From assembly GCA_958450325.1 (NCBI GenBank), contig OY288241.1:41168278-41232277 (forward strand): a DNA stretch of 64,000 nucleotides, given 5' to 3'. Under the pieces are notes generated by a model that was given only the letters and a program-made list of their open reading frames with translations, made no database searches and was not told the origin of the DNA. The stretch is from Agrostemma githago (taxonomy: Eukaryota; Streptophyta; Magnoliopsida; Caryophyllales; Caryophyllaceae). Shown here in pieces: positions 57,895-64,000 of this stretch (position 1 is its first letter; every line of letters starts with the position of its first letter). Made by a program: the position numbers and the translations under genes.

Positions 57895-60800
57895 TTACAA
57901 ATATTGGAATACTTCGTGGTAAACAACATTAGTAGTATTGTTCGTTGTACACTTCTCCGTATCGTAAATAAGAATTTTTAATCCGCGCTTGCTGGTGACT
58001 CTTGATAATGCAACATATAACTGCCCATGTTTAAAAACAGGCTTAGAGAGGTATAGGCCAACATGAGATAGTGACTGCCTTTGACTCTTGTTAATAGTTA
58101 TCGCGAAGCATACTGAAATAGGAAACTGGCGCCTTATAAACCGTACCGGAAATTTACTTGAGTCAGATGGAGACAGAGAGAATCGAGGGATAAAAACCTT
58201 GTCACCCCTGTGACTACCTGTTAGCACCTTACAACAGATTACTCTTTTTGCTAGGTTAGTAATAATTAACCGCGTTCCGTTACATAATCCATGGAATTGG
58301 TTAATATTCCTAATGAGCATGACCATAGCACCCACCTTTAATCGGAGCTCATGGTTAGGCACACCGGAGCACTTAATGCTGTTTATAAATTCAGTTGAGT
58401 GAAGTTCAGGTTGGCATGCAGGTGAATAGGTTGAGGATAGATAAGGTGTTTTTACAGGTGTTTCATCCATACAGGGCTCATCATAGCTTAAGTATACGAC
58501 TTCTGGTTCATCAATAAGAGATAGGACATAGTCGTTAATGAACTCCACAAATTCATGGGTAGGAGCAAGGATTGTTCTTTCCTGTAGATAACCATCTTTC
58601 GACATTCGGTCCGAAAGGTTAGGGTATGTGGAGGACACTATTGACGCAATTAGGTCATCAACATTATGAATTAGAACTTCCTCCGGGAAAGTAATAGTAA
58701 CTTCGCCATCATTTGGACCACCTTCTTTTCCATCACCAAGTTTTAACATCCAGTCGGAGAATTCGCGTATCTCATGTGCGTTAGCAGAGGAGTTCCCAAC
58801 ACGTAAACGCATATTTTGAGTCAACTCAATGACCTGCATGATATTTTCCCGGGAAAGTATTAAATCAGCAATAAAAAGTGCCAAGTTGGAAAGCATGAAT
58901 GTTTTAATTAAAATAGCACTCCATAACGAAATTTAAAAAGAGATGTACAAACAGGGGAAAATGAACCTTGCATGATGACCATATATGTGATGAACACAGA
59001 GCCGCATGCACGATATCTGACCTGCTGCCTCTAGGGACAACCAGAAGTATCTGCCTAAAGTCTCCCCCAAAAGCAACAACCTTCCCACCAAAAGGTAGAT
59101 CAACATTACTTGGCGAAACAACACACATGACATCCTTTAAGCTACGATCAAGGGCTTCAAAGCTATGTCTATGCGTCATTGGTGCCTCGTCCCAAATAAT
59201 GAGGCTTGCCTTCACTATTAACTCAGTCAAAAATGTCCCTGGCTTAATATCAGAGAAGGTGGACGTTTCAGCGACATTAATGGGAATACTGAACCTGGAA
59301 TGAGCCATCCTACCACCAGGGATTAACGTAGCTGCAATTCTGCTTGATGCAACAGGGAGAACGATCTTCCCCTTGCTACGTAAATTGGCACATAGCGTAC
59401 GCCATATGAATGTCTTCCCTGTTCCCCCATAGCCATATACAAAGAAGACAACACCACGATTAGCTGCAACAGCAGCACTTATTTCATCATATACTAAGCG
59501 CTGTTCGGTAGTGAACATGGGTAATGCAGCTTCGTATTCTCGCTGCAGTGTGGCCCTATCATACGCTAACTCGTCTCGTACCAATGTGTTCCCAAGATAT
59601 TCAATAATTGACTCGTTCGGGATAGGCAAGTCAGGAAATCTAGTCAAGCTACTGCCATTGCTTCGTAGTGATGCCTCAATTTCAAGGAGAGCTAAATTTT
59701 GTAGCTCTTCCTCTGACAACTCTAAGTCTGAGATGCAAAGAACATGATGGTCATACATAACTAACTGATCCAATGGTGTGATGGTGAAGTCAAATAAGCA
59801 TCTTAGATAATTTAATAGGTATTGGCAAGATAAACAAAACGTTGTCAATCAACTACTAGGAATGTATATAACGTGAAGGTAATAATAATTGAACTAACCT
59901 GGATTCTGTAAAAATCTGCGCTTCTTGTAAAGGATGTCGTCAGATAGCAAAGGTGTGGACCTCCGTCCGCACCGCCCGGCGCCCCGCGCGGGACCGACCC
60001 GGTTTTTCAACGTGTGGTGGCGGCCACCTACGCGGCCCCCTCCCTGCCGGGGGCCGGTTTGATCTTGCGTACGGGGCAATGTTTCGGACCTCGATTCGGA
60101 TGATGATCCAGACTTGTACTAGTCGGGTGCGGGCACCCGTGTTTCCGTTTGGGAATCGATCGAGTCGTGGTTGTAAATGTTTAAAGGCCGATTTGTTTGG
60201 TAAGGCGACCTTTTTAGTGAACTGAATTTGTTACCGATTTGTGGAGTCGCCACCGAGTAAATTATGGGGACTCGGAAACCGTTCAAGTCAACTTTGATCC
60301 CTTGCCGGCTCAAAGTTGAGTGGCACGAGACCTAAAGATAAAGACTTGTACCCTTAAGCACTCCATGCCTGGAATGACTCTCATTGCCAATGGTTTCGGA
60401 CATCCGTAAACCGTCGATTCTGAGTAAGGGGTGAGGGTACGTATTGGGAAGCCAACATCCGATAGATGTCAACACCCAATCCCGCTTGCACTATAGCGAC
60501 CTCTACTAATCAATCGGTGGGCTGATAACCTAGTTCTTTTGTTGTGGCGAAAGTACTGTAACATCCGTTGTTTTAACCCTATACCCTTTGCTACTTCGGT
60601 TGTTTAAGGACACGTAAATATTGTCACATTCTTTGCATGCGATTTCACGTGACAAGCAGGCCATGAAAAGATGCACGTAGGAGAGTAGAGAGTACTAGTA
60701 TTATACGTATTACAAGATCAGTTTTAACGCAATAATACGGATATTAGTCATTCTCGTGGTATACCTTACCTGGTATTCTGCTTAAGATGCGTCGGTTCGG

Positions 60801-63800
60801 TATTAATAGAGATGCATTGAACCCAGTAAGGCGAGCACCTGGACTAATACGGAACCCGACCATCACTTTTTTTTTTTTTTTTTTTTTTTAAATTTGAGTT
60901 GTTTTACGTTTTGAATTCCGTGTTAGGTGATTAACATGCGATTATAAGGTCATAAAAGCAATAAATCATACGAAAAACTGTAAATGCGAATGTAAGTAAA
61001 TCACATTGTGAGGAGTTGCACCCTCGGAGTATACACTAAACGGGACTTGATGCGTAGATAGTTGAGAACGGATCTCGGAATTACTCTGGTCTATTTAGTG
61101 TGTTTTAGTATTTGTGATTGAAGTTGGGACGTTACGTGTTTTAGTAGATGTTTGTGGACCTAGTGTCCACATCTACTGTTGTCGTAGTGCATAATAAAAG
61201 AAAGTGTAAATAAGGAAAGTTTTGTTTAGATGACAACCTAGTGACGACTCGACTTCAACAGGCGGATCCTCCTAGCTTGACTAGTGACTCCGGCAGAGCT
61301 CCGTTACCGTTTACCCCTCCTGCGGCTACTCCGGCAGAGCTTCGTTACTATGGACTAGTTCTGCGGCTAATCCGGCAGAGCTTCGCTACTAGACTTGAGC
61401 TAGTCGATCACAGGCACCTCGGTATCGAGTGAGGTGCTCGAAGGTGAGGAGTAGCGTCGATGTTGCTTTTATCGGAACTACGATCGAGTGGATCATTTGC
61501 CTCGGGTGTCGGAGTGCGAGCCCTTAGCGAGATAGTAGAGGGAGAAGAGAAGATGAGAATGTGTGTCGAATGAATGAGGCGGAGGGGGGTATTTATAGGT
61601 GTTTTCGGCCCTCGTCGCCCATATGGACGCCTGAGATGGGGCGCACCAAGACCCAGGCGCGGATTGACTAAGACGCGTGAGGTGGGGCGGTCGGGATTTT
61701 GAAGATACGATTTTTACACTTTCCAAAACCGAGAGGGAGGAGTATGATACTTAGCTTGGAGCCTAAGAATTCCCGTGGCTTGACCTAATGCCGTGGGTTT
61801 AGTGGGCCTCGGGTGTGCATCCCGCGGTTCGCTTGGCACGGTGCTGACTCGGTTCGAGTTTCGGGACCGACTAGGGGTCTCGGTGTCGGAATTGACTCTA
61901 ATTAATGTCTATGTGACTGTAATGACAAGACTAAGGCTGCCATCATGTTAGTTTTAATTTTTACGAGTACTTATTTGATCCGTTCTATAGAAAAACTACC
62001 TACAACATCGTGAACCCGCGTCGCGTTGCAGTCCTATCGTCATCGGGTGTTTGTTGGGCACTTCTGCAGCCACCAGGTCCAAATCTGGGTGTCTACAAAA
62101 GGCCATGTTTTCTCCCAGACAATATGAGGCATCGACAACGAATTAGATAGAAGCAATGATGTGAACAAATGCCTTAGGTACACACCCGATTCCCAACAGT
62201 TCGCCTCTTCAATGGCGTCAATGTACTCCGTGTCATCCCCAACCAAGCCAAGGGCGTAACATGCTTCGTGAAAGGTTGGGTGTACCACGTCACCAATCTT
62301 TTGAATATCTTCATAACACCTGGGACCTTTAATGTGGTTCAACATTACTCTCATATAAAATAACTCACCATACTTTGGAGATATGTGGTGCAGTCTTCCA
62401 ATTGCAAACCCTCTTTGCCTAGCTTCCACATCTTCTTACTCCTACCCCAAACATATTTTTGAGGGATTTCACATAGCAACAGTTCATGTATGTGCAACAT
62501 GGTCTCTCTCATTTAGCTGTAGCCAGTCGTTAAATTTTGACATGCCAACACTGGGGTCCTCAAGCACCTCATCGATTGGTTCATCATCGTCAAAGATAAC
62601 ATATTCTTCCCCTGGAAGGTGGAATTACAACCTCTCAACAGCAGGCGTTCTATAGTGGATATCGAAAGCAAATATCATCCAGGTAGCTTCACATGCAGAT
62701 ATGTATCTACAGTCGTATAACTTTTTAATCTCGTCAAGCTTATTCTGGTTATTACGCCGACTATACGACGATTCCATTGTCGCACGATCAGACCCCTTGT
62801 TAATGTACTTGAAGAGGTATTTGATCGACCTAGCCTGATTGCACCATTCCACATTGATGTGTGCCCGGTACTTGTCAATCAAGTCGACATTATAAGGGAC
62901 GACGTATCGATTGTAAATAGGTACACCATTTTTATAAATGACACGACCATTATCCCTTCTTTGATAAATGGGGAATTCATGTTTGTCAACAGTTGTTTTT
63001 TCATTGAAAGGTTTCGGGAATTTGCGAATGCACACACCATCTGACATGCAGGGTGAACTTGGGTTTGCAATGGCACAGGTACCATGAATCATTAGCTCAG
63101 ACACAGTAGCATGCAATCCCGGGTGTTGCCGTTCATCAGGAATCTCTGCAGAGATGATTCTATCGACATTTGATACCTCTGGAAATTTATCATCCTGATG
63201 GAGGAACAGAAGAATATGGGCATGAGGGAGACCGCGCTTTTGGAATTCAACTTTGTACACAAATGCAAGTGATTTTAAGAGACAAAATATGTACATAAGA
63301 TTGAATATCTCAAGACAGTCAATTCACTATAAGTAATAAGAGGGATTATGGAGTTTACTAACCTGCTCTAGTTCTTCCAAAGATTTCCCGGGTTTTTAGG
63401 TCATGGATCGATTCATACAACTCACCTGAAAGACACGGGACAAAATATCTGGTCGGTCTTCAGCAAAAAGACTCCGCCTAGATAAAAATCGTACAATCTC
63501 AGGCCATTTTGGATTGCATGTGAAGGTTATGAATAGGTCTGGGTGGCCACACCACCTACAAATAGCAAGCCTGTCTAGATACTTCCCCCTCATGAAAGCA
63601 TCTCCAGACGTGAAAGAAGCTGAAACAACATAACGACCACCAGTTGAGGATGGGTCGACATTACTTTCTTCAGTGGCGGCAACAATATTCTTTAGTTTGT
63701 CAACCCAGAGCAAGTTTTGGTTGAAACGTAAGAAAGATAGGCGTTGAGATTCGACCATCATATACCCGTCAACACAAATTTGTTGAAATAAATTTCCGGT

Positions 63801-64000
63801 CTGCGACCAAGTTGGGAACTCCAGTTCTCGAGGCCTGTCTTGTAAGCAAAAGGCGAAAAATTCACGTAACGTAACTTCTTTGCGTGGTTTCAGACTCATG
63901 CTAGTACTAAGAGATGCTTCGCCATGGGGTATGTGAGAACGGAAACCATCCTCGCCATACGGAAATAGGATGGGGTATTGTAGGGCAAGATATGATGGGT
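57895..64000 (-). pseudogene. Helitron RepHel (HUH/Y2 nickase plus PIF1 helicase), broken
   Basis: Order on the minus strand: N-terminal Helitron-like domain from beyond 64000 to 63396 (GDAFMRGKYLDRLAICRWCG, then HPDLFITFTCNPKWPE). Next is the Rep core at 62625-63296 with the HUH motif in EFQKRGLPHAHILLFL and the two-tyrosine motif SIKYLFKYINKG. A linker at 62100-62429 (GELFYMRVMLNHIKGP) follows, then PIF1 helicase at 59848-58967 with Walker A GYGGTGKT, Walker B IIWDEAPM and GGDFRQIL. An intron at 58834-58966 joins SSCK to VIELTQNMRL, and the last exon ends near 57895 (INKSQRQSL, usually INKSQGQSL). Defects: frameshift near 63410, stops near 62625 and 62505-62430, and an LTR insertion at 59954. 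It would nick and unwind DNA for rolling-circle transposition. Confidence 0.9.
59954..62097 (-). mobile_element. Solo LTR D3 (Tat-like family D) inside the Helitron gene
   Basis: Reversed relative of D1: starts TGTAGACACCCAGATTTGG at 62097 and ends GGAGGTCCACA at 59954. Perfect target copies AAAGG lie at 59949-59953 and 62098-62102. Removing it restores a continuous helicase-linker frame. A T-run at 60867-60889 is internal. Open frames at both ends are LTR sequence, not genes. Confidence 0.93.

Larger units (their letters stand above)
57687..64000 (-). mobile_element. Helitron with identifiable 3' terminus (5' end outside window)
   Basis: The 3' end is exact. On the minus strand a perfect 8-bp hairpin (CCGTGCAA-T-TTGCACGG, 57698-57714) is followed ten bases later by the terminal CTAG (57687-57690) and a host T, as expected for insertion between A and T. 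It carries a RepHel gene on the same strand and has inserted into a copia integrase gene. Solo LTR D3 lies within. The 5' TC end is beyond 64000. Confidence 0.92.

Overview
This is a plant nuclear window, almost certainly from a eudicot with a large, repeat-rich genome. The evidence is GT-AG spliced coding exons plus plant-typical transposon lineages: Athila-type Ty3 elements with an Asp-tRNA primer site, Tat-type Ty3 elements with an antisense ORF, LARD-like, copia, LINE, CACTA, Mutator-like, Harbinger, Stowaway and Helitron. I cannot name the species; the gag wording and Tat features would fit Caryophyllales, which is only an inference. I found one intact host gene, no RNA gene and no CRISPR array.

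Layout: 1-6759 is the 3' part of a long-LTR, non-coding retrotransposon (LARD-like). 6760-7690 is the right end of a CACTA transposon. 7691-9434 is the 3' end of an Athila element (A) sitting in the 5' LTR of an outer Athila element (C). C carries a broken gag-protease gene and runs, heavily interrupted, to about 29229. Inside C lie a LINE (9758-12521), solo LTR B (12985-14506), solo LTR D1 (16367-18550) and solo LTR E0 (19170-28474). E0 is itself split by the complete non-autonomous Athila element E1 (19224-27031). At about 29230 C is fused to a 3'-truncated relative of E1 (F, to 33327). F lies in a reversed LARD LTR fragment (G, to 35273), next to Athila element H (to 41012), whose internal region holds a Mutator-like element (35897-38762). 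A Tat-type element with antisense ORF and 3' tandem repeats (41013-43300) and a LINE scrap follow.

The host gene lies at 44160-48157 on the minus strand: ten exons, 355 residues, a membrane-anchored protein with two H-x-S/T-x motifs. To its right are a foldback MITE, solo LTR I (49353-52024), a Mutator-type MITE, a Harbinger-type element filled with a 50-bp tandem array, a Tat LTR scrap, a LINE remnant and a copia element (to 57686). A Helitron (57687 to beyond 64000) has landed in the copia integrase, and solo LTR D3 (59954-62097) has landed in the Helitron's own gene.

The most unusual signal is a set of short palindromes built on the core CGRYCG and spaced 20-21 bp apart, two helical turns. 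They sit just upstream of the TATA box in every Athila-type LTR promoter here and in LTR I. The outer arms differ between families but change symmetrically. The same arrays recur inside elements: in the gag-protease linker of C, and upstream of a second, internal TATA box in E1 and F. E1 and F also share an unrecognised ORF with a conserved C-terminal signature. Coordinates, motifs and translations come from reading the sequence by eye; no database search was possible.
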